From Eubacterium sp. (GTDB lineage: Bacteria > Bacillota > Clostridia > Oscillospirales > Acutalibacteraceae): a stretch of 57,056 bases of DNA. The stretch covers positions 1 through 57,056 of the forward strand of contig JAFLRY010000009.1 in assembly GCA_022511205.1 (NCBI GenBank), written 5' to 3'. The translations under genes and the position numbers were made by a program. Numbering within the stretch: position 1 is the first letter of the stretch; each line of letters begins with the position of its first letter. A model generated the notes under the pieces. It saw nothing but the letters and a program-made list of their open reading frames with translations. It did not search any database and was not told the origin of the DNA. Shown in pieces: positions 1 to 7,506 of this stretch.

Positions 1-22
1 TTTGATGATTGGGGTACTTACA

Positions 23-808
23 ATGAATGAAATAAATAAGACATTATACATTCCTCTTTATGGAAAATCAAAAGTCAGCAAACAAGGTATCATCCTTGAA
101 GATACTATGGCGGAAAAAATATGGGACTCCGAATCATTTGAAATTAAAGGAAAATCAAGATCAAAATGGCTAACTTATAATATGGCAATGAGAGCAAGGA
201 TTTTTGACGACTGGACAAAATTGCTTCTTCGTCAAAATAAAGATGTTCTCGTTCTGCATATAGGGTGCGGTTTGGATAGCAGGTGTATTAGGATAAATGT
301 TCCGTATTCAAATTGGATCGACGGAGATTTTGCCGATGTCATAAACATACGCAAAAAGTATTTTACAGAAACCGAGCATTATCATATGATTGCTTTCGAT
401 GCGTCTAATCCCGAAAGTTTTCAAAGTCTTCCTAACAGCAAACAGGCTATCGTAGTACTGGAAGGGATAAGCATGTACCTCAAAAACGAACAGGTCAATG
501 CAATGTTCAGAGAATTGGCAAAGAAATATGAATCACTAAATATTCTTATGGACATTTATACTGTTTTTGGCGCGAAAGCTTCAAAATATAAAAATCCAAT
601 AAATGATGTAGGTGTTACACAAGTTTGGGGAATAGATGATATTCAAAGTGTTCTTACGGGAACTGACATTGTATGTAAAAAAGAACATTCTCTTACTCCC
701 GATTATCTTGTCAATGAATTAAAAACATCCGAACGACTGTTTTTCAAAATGATGTTTACTAACTCTTTGTATAGAAAGATATATCGCCTATATGAACTTG
801 AATTGTAG
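23..808 (+). CDS. Leucine carboxyl methyltransferase-family (Ppm/Tcmp-like) SAM-dependent methyltransferase
   Basis: A 261-residue protein that looks like a full-length member of the Ppm1/Ppm2/Tcmp O-methyltransferase family, which transfers methyl groups from SAM to carboxyl groups of small molecules or proteins. Visible signs are the N-terminal MAEKIWDSE-type block followed by a RSKWLTYNMAMRAR helix, the SAM-binding motif LHIGCGLDSR near residue 83, and the acidic motif DGDFADV. In-frame TTG/ATG codons at 2 and 5 also exist; the ATG at 23 gives the usual family N-terminus. The window begins just upstream, so its promoter and operon are not visible. Substrate unknown. The family call is firm, the function is not. 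Confidence 0.8.
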   Translation: MNEINKTLYIPLYGKSKVSKQGIILEDTMAEKIWDSESFEIKGKSRSKWLTYNMAMRARIFDDWTKLLLRQNKDVLVLHIGCGLDSRCIRINVPYSNWIDGDFADVINIRKKYFTETEHYHMIAFDASNPESFQSLPNSKQAIVVLEGISMYLKNEQVNAMFRELAKKYESLNILMDIYTVFGAKASKYKNPINDVGVTQVWGIDDIQSVLTGTDIVCKKEHSLTPDYLVNELKTSERLFFKMMFTNSLYRKIYRLYELEL

Positions 809-961
809 CATAAACATTTCGACAAATTCCGGTTTATCGGCGTAAAAAAGAGGGCTTGAAACAAAGCTCCTTTATCGGTTGACTTTAGGAAAATAATATT
901 TGAAATTTTGTATAAATTCGTATAATGCCTTTTACGAAATTTCGAACAGGAGGTTATCACA

Positions 962-1342
962 TTGCTTTTTTCAAAACCTGAGCATGAGGAAATCATGTTG
1001 CCATTCATATTTATTAAAGATCCTGATGATTTGGAAGCAGGCGTAATAAGCATTGAAGCGTATGGGCATATTTATGAAAAGAAAAAGTATTGTTTCGCCA
1101 GCTATACGCTGAAAAATAATAAAATGTATGATAACGGAGATTATGAGCAGATGATCGGCCTGCTTAAAAACTCCGCTGATAAAATGGTAAAAGTCATATT
1201 AAGAATTAAAAAGGGCATACCGAAGGATTTTAAAATAGACGTTAACAGTTTAGCGGAAGCATATGGCGATGAACGCTTCAAATCGTTGGAATTAGTTAGC
1301 TGGGGTTTTAACGATAAGAGCGCCAGAGAGCTGAACTCATAA
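962..1342 (+). CDS. Orphan protein of unknown function, TTG start
   Basis: A 126-residue, charged, soluble-looking protein that I do not recognise. The TTG start at 962 is chosen because a strong AGGAGGT Shine-Dalgarno lies at about 948-954, 7 bases upstream, and there is no better-placed ATG; the next methionine is at residue 12. No signal peptide, membrane segment or cysteine motif is evident. It stands alone between the methyltransferase and a strong terminator at 1389. TATAAT at 921-926 could be its -10 element, with a poor -35. Likely real because of the ribosome-binding site and codon use; role unknown. Confidence 0.6.
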   Translation: MLFSKPEHEEIMLPFIFIKDPDDLEAGVISIEAYGHIYEKKKYCFASYTLKNNKMYDNGDYEQMIGLLKNSADKMVKVILRIKKGIPKDFKIDVNSLAEAYGDERFKSLELVSWGFNDKSARELNS

Positions 1343-1388
1343 TAGTATTGGTGCTTATTCTAAATAGGGAACTGCATTTGTGTTGTAA

Positions 1389-1430
1389 GGACATTTTTCT
1401 AAAAGAAGTTTTAGAAAAATGTCCTTTTTA
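1389..1430 (+). terminator. Rho-independent terminator
   Basis: A perfect 16-bp inverted repeat (GGACATTTTTCTAAAA at 1389-1404 and its complement at 1409-1424) with a 4-base loop, followed by TTTTTA. It ends the transcript of the orphan gene at 962 and insulates the next promoter, only 17 bases further on. Confidence 0.9.
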
Positions 1431-1446
1431 TTTAGTTCCATAGGTC

Positions 1447-1481
1447 TTGACAGAGAATGTATAATTGTATACAATTATACA
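1447..1481 (+). promoter_or_regulatory. Sigma-A promoter overlapped by a 24-bp palindromic operator, probably for the GntR regulator
   Basis: TTGACA at 1447-1452 and TACAAT at 1470-1475 are separated by exactly 17 bases. A perfect 24-bp palindrome (half-site TGTATAATTGTA, 1458-1481) covers the spacer end and the whole -10 box. Its core ATTGTATACAAT matches the GTnnnAC-type palindromes bound by FadR/FCD-subfamily GntR repressors, and such a regulator is encoded two genes downstream in the same transcript. Autorepression of the synthase-regulator operon is the inference. Confidence 0.75.
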
Positions 1482-1499
1482 AAGATTGGAGGACACAAA

Positions 1500-2888
1500 A
1501 TGGAAAACAGAAAAGTTATTTATAATGAAAACACGAATCTGCTGGAGCTTGAGGAGCATATGTATCCACTTGTTGACGTGGAAAATCCGAACGTATTCCG
1601 CAATTTGTTTCGCTATGATGAGATACCGAAAATCGCGTTTAACAATCGTATCGTACCCCATAATATGCCGAATGAAATTTGGATAACCGATACAACTTTT
1701 CGTGACGGTCAGCAATCAAGAGCGCCGTACACCACGGAGCAGATCGTAACGATATACGATTATTTTCATAGGCTGGGCGGTCCGAATGGCAAGATCAGGC
1801 AGTGCGAATTTTTCCTTTACAGTAAAAAGGATAGGGACGCGGTGTACAGATGCCTTGAAAAGGGTTATGCATTTCCGGAAGTCACAAGCTGGATACGCGC
1901 CAGCAAAAAGGATTTTGAGCTCGTTAAAGAAATCGGCTTAAAGGAAACGGGCATTCTCGTAAGCTGCTCCGATTACCATATTTTTTATAAGCTGAAAATG
2001 ACGCGCAAGCAGGCTATGGAGCATTATTTGTCTGTCGTTCGCGAATGTATGGAAACAGGCGTTCGCCCAAGATGCCACCTTGAGGATATTACCCGCGCTG
2101 ATATTTACGGCTTCGTTATTCCGTTTTGTCTTGAGCTTATGAAATTAACGGAGGAATACAATATTCCTGTTAAAATCAGGGTTTGCGATACGATGGGATA
2201 CGGCGTAAGTTTCCCGGGAGCGGTTATCCCGCGCTCCATTCCCGGGATCATTTACGGCTTGAAAACCCATGCGGGAGTTCCGAGTGAGCTGATCGAGTTC
2301 CACGGGCATAACGATTTTTATAAAGCGGTCAATAATTCAACTACAGCGTGGCTTTACGGCGCGTGCGGCGTTAACTGCTCGCTCTTTGGAATCGGAGAGA
2401 GAACGGGGAATACGCCTCTTGAAGCAATGGTGTTTGAATACGCTCAGCTCAGAGGAACGCTTGACGGTATGGATACTACCGTTATCACGGAATTGGCGGA
2501 GTATTATGAAAAAGAGATCGGCTACAAAGTGCCTTCCCGCACGCCCTTCGTGGGCAAAAACTTTAACGTTACAAGAGCCGGAATTCACGCTGACGGTATG
2601 CTGAAAAACGAGGAAATTTATAACATTTTTGACACGGATAAGTTCTTGAACCGCCCCGCGCTGGTTTCTGTATCAAATACCTCAGGCGTTGCGGGGATCG
2701 CCTATTGGATCAACGCTTATTTTAAACTGCCCGCGAATCGTCAGGTCAAGAAGGATTCAGATCTAGTTTTAGCAATTAAAGCTTGGGTAGACAAAGAATA
2801 CGAAGACGGTCGCGTTACGGTCTTGACAGATGAGGAATTAGTTGGCAAAATAGAAAGTGTATGTGAGGAGTTACATATCAAACTATAA
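1500..2888 (+). CDS. DRE-TIM metallolyase: 2-isopropylmalate/homocitrate/(Re)-citrate synthase family
   Basis: A 462-residue enzyme of the HMGL-like family, which condenses acetyl-CoA with a 2-oxoacid. The active-site block DTTFRDGQQS lies at residues 64-73, and the metal-binding HGHND motif lies in the middle of the TIM barrel. The start at 1500 is fixed by GGAGG at 1488-1492; upstream in-frame ATGs lie inside the terminator and promoter. It is shorter than classical LeuA (about 510 residues) and lacks the leucine-binding regulatory domain. The length and the motifs FYKAVNNSTTAW and QCEFFLYSKKD are, from memory, closest to clostridial Re-citrate synthases. The ilvD neighbour argues instead for branched-chain synthesis. 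Substrate unresolved. Promoter and operator at 1447-1481. Confidence 0.8.
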   Translation: MENRKVIYNENTNLLELEEHMYPLVDVENPNVFRNLFRYDEIPKIAFNNRIVPHNMPNEIWITDTTFRDGQQSRAPYTTEQIVTIYDYFHRLGGPNGKIRQCEFFLYSKKDRDAVYRCLEKGYAFPEVTSWIRASKKDFELVKEIGLKETGILVSCSDYHIFYKLKMTRKQAMEHYLSVVRECMETGVRPRCHLEDITRADIYGFVIPFCLELMKLTEEYNIPVKIRVCDTMGYGVSFPGAVIPRSIPGIIYGLKTHAGVPSELIEFHGHNDFYKAVNNSTTAWLYGACGVNCSLFGIGERTGNTPLEAMVFEYAQLRGTLDGMDTTVITELAEYYEKEIGYKVPSRTPFVGKNFNVTRAGIHADGMLKNEEIYNIFDTDKFLNRPALVSVSNTSGVAGIAYWINAYFKLPANRQVKKDSDLVLAIKAWVDKEYEDGRVTVLTDEELVGKIESVCEELHIKL

Positions 2889-2913
2889 GATTGTTAAAAT
2901 CTCGGAGGATGAA

Positions 2914-3564
2914 ATGGAAGAGTATCAGGACGTTTCCTTAAGCAACCGTGTTTTTCAAAAGCTTCGGAATAACATTTTAACAGGAAAATATGAGGAACAC
3001 GAAGAGTTGAGGGAAATCACGATCGGAAAAGAGCTTGGTGTCAGCCGCACGCCCGTAAGGGAAGCGCTGAGACGGCTGGAACTGGAAGGGCTTGTTACGA
3101 TCATTCCAAATAAAGGCGCGTATGTTACAGGGATTACCCCGAAGGACGTGAAGGATATTTATCTGATCCGCTCACAGCTTGAGGGCTTGTGCGCGAGACT
3201 GGCTACGGAGAATATTACGAATGAACAGCTTGATAAGCTTGATGAGATCATTTTGCTTTCTGAATTTCATTTGAACCGTGAAAACAGCGCGGAGCAAATG
3301 GCGGGGCTGGACAGTAAATTTCACGAAGTGCTTTACGAAGCCACAAACAGCCGGATTTTGAGCCACGTGTTGACTGATTTTCACAAATACGTGCTTATGG
3401 CAAGAAAGTCCTCGGTGGTATCGGAAGAGCGCGCCAAAAAGTCTATACAAGAGCACAAGGATATTCTGCAAGCGATCAGGGATAGAGACACTGATATGGC
3501 GGAACAGCTTGCCAACGAGCATATAATGCAGGTTATTCAGAACCTTCGCAAACAGGGTTATTAA
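2914..3564 (+). CDS. GntR-family (FadR/FCD-type) transcriptional regulator
   Basis: A 216-residue regulator. An N-terminal winged helix-turn-helix (about residues 10-72, including SRTPVREALRRLELEGLV) is followed by an all-helical FCD ligand-binding domain containing DSKFHEVLYEATNS and a late EHKDILQAI segment whose histidines usually bind metal. The ATG at 2914 follows GGAGG at 2904-2908; an in-frame codon at 2857 would overlap the synthase and lacks a site. It follows the synthase by 25 bases and is probably co-transcribed with it. FCD regulators usually sense small carboxylic acids, which fits the neighbouring enzyme. The palindrome at 1458-1481 is the probable target. Confidence 0.88.
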   Translation: MEEYQDVSLSNRVFQKLRNNILTGKYEEHEELREITIGKELGVSRTPVREALRRLELEGLVTIIPNKGAYVTGITPKDVKDIYLIRSQLEGLCARLATENITNEQLDKLDEIILLSEFHLNRENSAEQMAGLDSKFHEVLYEATNSRILSHVLTDFHKYVLMARKSSVVSEERAKKSIQEHKDILQAIRDRDTDMAEQLANEHIMQVIQNLRKQGY

Positions 3565-3601
3565 ATTATTCATATTAAAATTTATACGAATTGCGCAAAG
3601 G

Positions 3602-3630
3602 TTGATTTTTGTATTTTACTATGTTATACT
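3602..3630 (+). promoter_or_regulatory. Promoter for ilvD
   Basis: TTGATT at 3602-3607 and TATACT at 3625-3630 with a 17-base spacer. This predicts a start near 3637 and a 5' leader of about 80 bases before ilvD. Confidence 0.7.
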
Positions 3631-3637
3631 ATAGAGA

Positions 3638-3680
3638 AATCGTTGAGGCGTTCGTAAATACAATGCCTTCATCAGCGATT
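3638..3680 (+). other. Leader hairpin upstream of ilvD
   Basis: An imperfect inverted repeat (AATCGTTGAGGCGTT against AATGCC-TTCA-TCAGCGATT, with G-U pairs and a small bulge) that begins almost exactly at the predicted transcription start. It would form the 5' end of the ilvD mRNA. No U-tract follows, so it is not a terminator; it could stabilise the message or bind a regulator. No known riboswitch or T-box signature was seen. Confidence 0.4.
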
Positions 3681-3719
3681 GATAAACGAATAAATTTCAT
3701 TTATATGGAGATGTAATAT

Positions 3720-5384
3720 ATGAGATCAGATTTAATTAAGGAAGGTCCTTCGAGGGCTTCTCACCGCTCTCTTTTAAGAGCGCTCGGTATCGACGAGCTT
3801 GAAATGAAAAGACCCTTCGTTGCGGTCGTTAACTCAAAAAGCGATTATATTCCCGGCCATATGCACCTCGATAAAATCGCGGAGCAGGTAAAGGCGGGTA
3901 TCAGAAACGCCGGCGGCGTTCCCTTTGAATTCAATACTATCGGCGTTTGCGACGGTATCGCAATGAACCACAAGGGTATGAAATACAGCCTTTGCTCACG
4001 TGAGCTTATCGCCGATTCTATTGAGGTTATGCTTACGGCTCATCCGCTGGACGCTATCGTGTTTATTCCCAACTGCGATAAGATCGTTCCCGGTATGCTT
4101 CTTGCGGCTTGCAGACTGAATCTGCCCTGTATCTTTATTTCGGGCGGTCCTATGCTTCCCGGAAAGAGCACGGAAACTTCCGCGGGTATCGGCCTTTCGG
4201 AGCTTTTCGAATACGTCGGCAAATACAACGTTGGCAATATGAGCCTTGAAAATCTTGAGTCCTGCGCGTTTTCCGCTTGCCCCACCTGCGGCTCCTGCAG
4301 CGGTATGTACACGGCAAACTCCATGAACTGCCTCACCGAAACGATCGGTATGTCGCTTCCCGGTTCGGGTACTATCCCCGCGGTTATGAGCGCCAGACTT
4401 CGCCTTGCGAAAATGGCGGGTGAGCGCGTTATGGATCTTCTTAAAGAGGATATCAAGCCCAGCGATATCATTACCGAAAAGGCCATCGAAAACGCTATGC
4501 GCACCGATATGGCTATCGGCTGCTCCACCAACACGATCCTGCATTTAACGGCTATTGCCCACGCGGCAGGTCACGATATAGATCTTGCTACCCTTGATTC
4601 ATATGGCAGAAAAACTCCCCAGATCTGTAAGCTCAATCCCGCTTCCTCAGTTTTCATCACCGATCTTAACGAGGTAGGCGGCATTCAGGGCGTTATGAAA
4701 GAGCTTGCAAGAGGCGGTTTGATAAATACAGACGCACTCACTGTAAGCGGCACGGTTGCGGAAAGAATTGCCGTTGCTCCCGACGCTGACGGCGAGATCA
4801 TTCGTAAAATTGACGATCCCTTCTCAGCAGACGGCGGCATTGCCGTTCTCTGGGGCAATCTTGCGGAAGAGGGCGCCGTAGTTAAAAAGGGCGCTGTGCT
4901 TCCCGAAATGATGCAGCATAAGGGTCCTGCCAAGTGCTATAACAGCGAGGAAGAGGCTATCGAGGCTATCAACGGCGGAAAGGTCGTTTCGGGCGACGTT
5001 GTGGTTATCCGCTACGAAGGTCCTAAGGGCGGCCCGGGTATGAGAGAAATGCTTTCTCCCACCTCCGCTATCGTTGGAATGGGCCTCGGAAATTCCGTTG
5101 CGCTTCTTACTGACGGACGCTTCAGCGGCGCTACGAGAGGCGCTTCGATCGGTCACGTCAGCCCCGAGGCGGCTGTTGGCGGAACTATCGCCCTTGTTGA
5201 GGACGGCGATGAGATCGAGATCGATATCCCCGCAAGAGTGCTTCGCGTAAACGTATCAGACGAGGTGCTTGCCGATAGAAAAGCAAAATGGCAACCTCCC
5301 GTGCGTGAGCTTACAGGCTATCTCAAGAGATACGCTCAGCACGTTACCAGCGGTTCAAGAGGCGCGGTTTTCGAAGACGACTAA
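3720..5384 (+). CDS. ilvD: Dihydroxy-acid dehydratase IlvD
   Basis: A 554-residue Fe-S enzyme that dehydrates 2,3-dihydroxyisovalerate and 2,3-dihydroxymethylvalerate to the 2-oxoacid precursors of valine, isoleucine and leucine. It shows the family hallmarks: [15 protein letters not shown] near the N-terminus, a cluster cysteine in NCDKIVPGM, and a second in [16 protein letters not shown]. The C-terminal domain contains [11 protein letters not shown] and [13 protein letters not shown]. Length is normal (550-570). GGAGATG sits upstream of the ATG. No ilvC, ilvB or leuCD is in the window. It has its own promoter and may read into the ABC gene, 34 bases on. Confidence 0.97.
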   Translation: MRSDLIKEGPSRASHRSLLRALGIDELEMKRPFVAVVNSKSDYIPGHMHLDKIAEQVKAGIRNAGGVPFEFNTIGVCDGIAMNHKGMKYSLCSRELIADSIEVMLTAHPLDAIVFIPNCDKIVPGMLLAACRLNLPCIFISGGPMLPGKSTETSAGIGLSELFEYVGKYNVGNMSLENLESCAFSACPTCGSCSGMYTANSMNCLTETIGMSLPGSGTIPAVMSARLRLAKMAGERVMDLLKEDIKPSDIITEKAIENAMRTDMAIGCSTNTILHLTAIAHAAGHDIDLATLDSYGRKTPQICKLNPASSVFITDLNEVGGIQGVMKELARGGLINTDALTVSGTVAERIAVAPDADGEIIRKIDDPFSADGGIAVLWGNLAEEGAVVKKGAVLPEMMQHKGPAKCYNSEEEAIEAINGGKVVSGDVVVIRYEGPKGGPGMREMLSPTSAIVGMGLGNSVALLTDGRFSGATRGASIGHVSPEAAVGGTIALVEDGDEIEIDIPARVLRVNVSDEVLADRKAKWQPPVRELTGYLKRYAQHVTSGSRGAVFEDD

Positions 5385-5418
5385 TGCGCAAAAAGTGAAT
5401 TAAAAGGACGACTTAATA

Positions 5419-6582
5419 ATGAATAAAGACGTTGCAATTTCCGTTCGGAACGTGTCGATGTCCTTTAACCTGAACAAGGAAAAGGTCGATAATCTGAAGG
5501 AATATTTCATAAAGTTTGTTACCGGTAAGCTGGAATATAAGAAGTACGACGCGCTGAAGAATATCTCTTTTGAAGTAAAAAAAGGTGAGCGTCTTGCCAT
5601 AATGGGCTTCAACGGAGCCGGTAAAAGCACGCTTCTCAAGGTAATTGTTGGCGTGTATAAGCCAACGAAGGGTACGGTTGAGAGAAGCGGAGTTATCGCG
5701 CCGCTTTTGGAGCTTGGAGCGGGCTTTGATACCAACTACACGGGCAAGGAAAACATCTTTCTTTACGGCTCGATCCTCGGCTATTCGAGGGAGTTTATCC
5801 AGTCAAAATATAAGGAGATAGTCAGGTTTTCCGAGCTTGGAAAGTTTATTGACGTTCCGCTTAAAAACTATTCATCCGGTATGAAAGCAAGGCTTGGATT
5901 TTCCATTGCCACCGCCGTTGAACCTGACGTTCTCATACTTGATGAGGTGCTTTCTGTTGGCGACGCGAAGTTCCGCGCGAAAAGTATGAAAAAAGTGCAG
6001 TCTATGTTTGACAAGGGAGTGACGGTGCTTTTCGTTTCCCACAATGCTTCGCAGGTAAAAGAGTTGTGCGACAGGGCGATCCTCATCAACCACGGCGAGG
6101 TGATCGCGCAGGGCGAGGTCAATGAAGTTGCGAATCTCTACTCAAGGCTTTCCAAAGGCGATAAGGACAATAAAGAATTTTTGGAGAAAGAGCTTGCCGC
6201 CTTTGAAAGAGGGGAATTCAAGGAGAAAAAGCCTGCCGCTTCCAAAGACAAGGCTTCAAAACCCGCGCAGTCAAATGCTACTAAAAAGCCCGCTGCCGAT
6301 GCTAAAAAGCCCGCTGCTGCGAAAAAGCCTGCTGCCGAAACGAAAAAGCCGGCTGCGGATATTAAAAAGACTGACTTCGAAAATGCCGATGCTTTGCGCA
6401 GACAGAGGATCGAGGAGATCCTTAAAGAGCTTCAAGGCAATAGACCGAAGAAAGAGGAGGTCACTGCTTTTGAGGACGTCTATAGCAGCTCTCACAGCAG
6501 TGCCAGAAACTTATTTGAGGGAAGTAGATTTGGAAATACTTCCTCAAGCAGTATTTTTGACGACTTTATTAATAATCTATAA
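5419..6582 (+). CDS. ABC transporter ATP-binding protein, polysaccharide/teichoic acid export type (Wzt/TagH-like), with a KKPA-rich tail
   Basis: A 387-residue nucleotide-binding subunit. It has Walker A GFNGAGKS (63-70), a signature written YSSGM (151-155) and Walker B ending LILDEVLSVGD (about 172-182). The spaced-out N-terminus, GVIAPLLELGAGF and the YSSGM form are typical of the Wzt/TagH subfamily, which exports lipid-linked glycans or teichoic acid with a two-component permease. After about residue 255 the protein becomes low complexity, with repeated KKPAA units to about residue 330, then an acidic, Ser-rich end. No permease (TagG/Wzm) is in the window, so its partner lies elsewhere. 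A terminator follows at 6589. Confidence 0.88.
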   Translation: MNKDVAISVRNVSMSFNLNKEKVDNLKEYFIKFVTGKLEYKKYDALKNISFEVKKGERLAIMGFNGAGKSTLLKVIVGVYKPTKGTVERSGVIAPLLELGAGFDTNYTGKENIFLYGSILGYSREFIQSKYKEIVRFSELGKFIDVPLKNYSSGMKARLGFSIATAVEPDVLILDEVLSVGDAKFRAKSMKKVQSMFDKGVTVLFVSHNASQVKELCDRAILINHGEVIAQGEVNEVANLYSRLSKGDKDNKEFLEKELAAFERGEFKEKKPAASKDKASKPAQSNATKKPAADAKKPAAAKKPAAETKKPAADIKKTDFENADALRRQRIEEILKELQGNRPKKEEVTAFEDVYSSSHSSARNLFEGSRFGNTSSSSIFDDFINNL

Positions 6583-6588
6583 AACTGT

Positions 6589-6617
6589 GGCAGGAGCTTG
6601 TCTCCTGCCGTTTTTTG
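6589..6617 (+). terminator. Rho-independent terminator after the ABC gene
   Basis: GGCAGGAG (6589-6596) pairs with CTCCTGCC (6602-6609) around a 5-base loop, followed by GTTTTTTG. It sits 7 bases past the stop codon. Confidence 0.9.
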
Positions 6618-6639
6618 TTTTAAAGTTGCGTTTAGCATA

Positions 6640-6668
6640 TTGAGTTTATTTACATAATATGTTAAAAT
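6640..6668 (+). promoter_or_regulatory. Promoter for the membrane protein/acyltransferase pair
   Basis: TTGAGT (6640-6645) and TAAAAT (6663-6668) with a 17-base spacer, 31 bases before the start codon at 6700. Confidence 0.6.
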
Positions 6669-6699
6669 ATATAAGAAAAAATTATTCTCTGGAGGAAAA

Positions 6700-7506
6700 A
6701 TGCAACAGTTCATAGATTATCTTGATCACGCATTGCCTGATGATTACGGCAACAAAATTTTGTATAAGTTTAAAAGAAAGCTCCTTGATGAGATGAACGC
6801 AAGATACCTTGAGGTTTCCCGCCGCGGTATCACCAATCAAAAGGTCATAACCGATCTTATCATCAGCGAACACGCTGATATCAAGGCGGAATACAGAAAA
6901 TACAGCAGCGAAATAATGGCTAAAAAGAGAGCGAAAAACCGCGTTATTATCAGAATAATCGGCTCTGCTGTTTACCTCGTGGGCTTGCTGATAGTGTTCC
7001 TTTTGGTTAGTATTCCTACGGAAGCATGGGGTCGCACCTGGGTAATTCCCGTTGACGGACTTCTTCTCTGGATATGTTATCTGCTCACCCTCGGTGTAGC
7101 CAAAATAACGTCATTTAAGAAAATATTCCATATTTTCGCCAGAATACTTTTGGGATTTGACGTTATGCTCTTTTTCGTGGCGGCGTTTCTTTTGGTATTC
7201 GGCGCTTTCAGAATATCGATCGGCTGGGTGCTGATTATTATGGGAGTGGCCGCTGTGCTGATAGCAGATAGCGCTTACATCCATTTCACAAAGGTAAGAT
7301 TTGCCATAATCAATTATCTTATCTACATTCCGATCATCGCAACGATGTTTTACATTATTCTCTCTGCGATGCATATCCTTTCGTGGGGTACGGGCTGGCT
7401 GTTGATAATCATGTCCTTATTTGTGGACGTTATATTCATGTACGCATCGGCGCTGAGAAACAGACGTTATAAACAGGAGGTAATCGATACATGGCAAGAA
7501 AATTAA
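6700..7506 (+). CDS. Polytopic membrane protein of unknown function with an N-terminal helical prefix
   Basis: A 268-residue protein. Residues 1-75 are soluble and helical (DHALPDDYGNKILYKFKRKL then RGITNQKVITDLIISEH), resembling the HAAS or permease-prefix domains of Firmicute membrane proteins. About six hydrophobic segments follow from residue 85 to 255. GGAGG precedes the ATG. It overlaps the next gene by 16 bases, so the two are almost certainly co-translated. No catalytic motif seen. It could be the membrane partner or acceptor-supplying protein for the acyltransferase-like product downstream. Function not assigned. Confidence 0.75.
   Translation: MQQFIDYLDHALPDDYGNKILYKFKRKLLDEMNARYLEVSRRGITNQKVITDLIISEHADIKAEYRKYSSEIMAKKRAKNRVIIRIIGSAVYLVGLLIVFLLVSIPTEAWGRTWVIPVDGLLLWICYLLTLGVAKITSFKKIFHIFARILLGFDVMLFFVAAFLLVFGAFRISIGWVLIIMGVAAVLIADSAYIHFTKVRFAIINYLIYIPIIATMFYIILSAMHILSWGTGWLLIIMSLFVDVIFMYASALRNRRYKQEVIDTWQEN

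Noticed and set aside
1465-1686. Short frames overlapping the promoter and start of the synthase gene
   Set aside because: They overlap the operator and the synthase in another frame and have no ribosome-binding site.
2857-2913. N-terminal extension of the GntR regulator
   Set aside because: It overlaps the end of the synthase and lacks a ribosome-binding site, whereas the ATG at 2914 has GGAGG at the right distance.
6122-6643. A second-frame protein over the KKPA repeat region of the ABC ATPase
   Set aside because: The repeat is open in several frames because of its composition; only the ATPase frame is continuous with a recognised domain.
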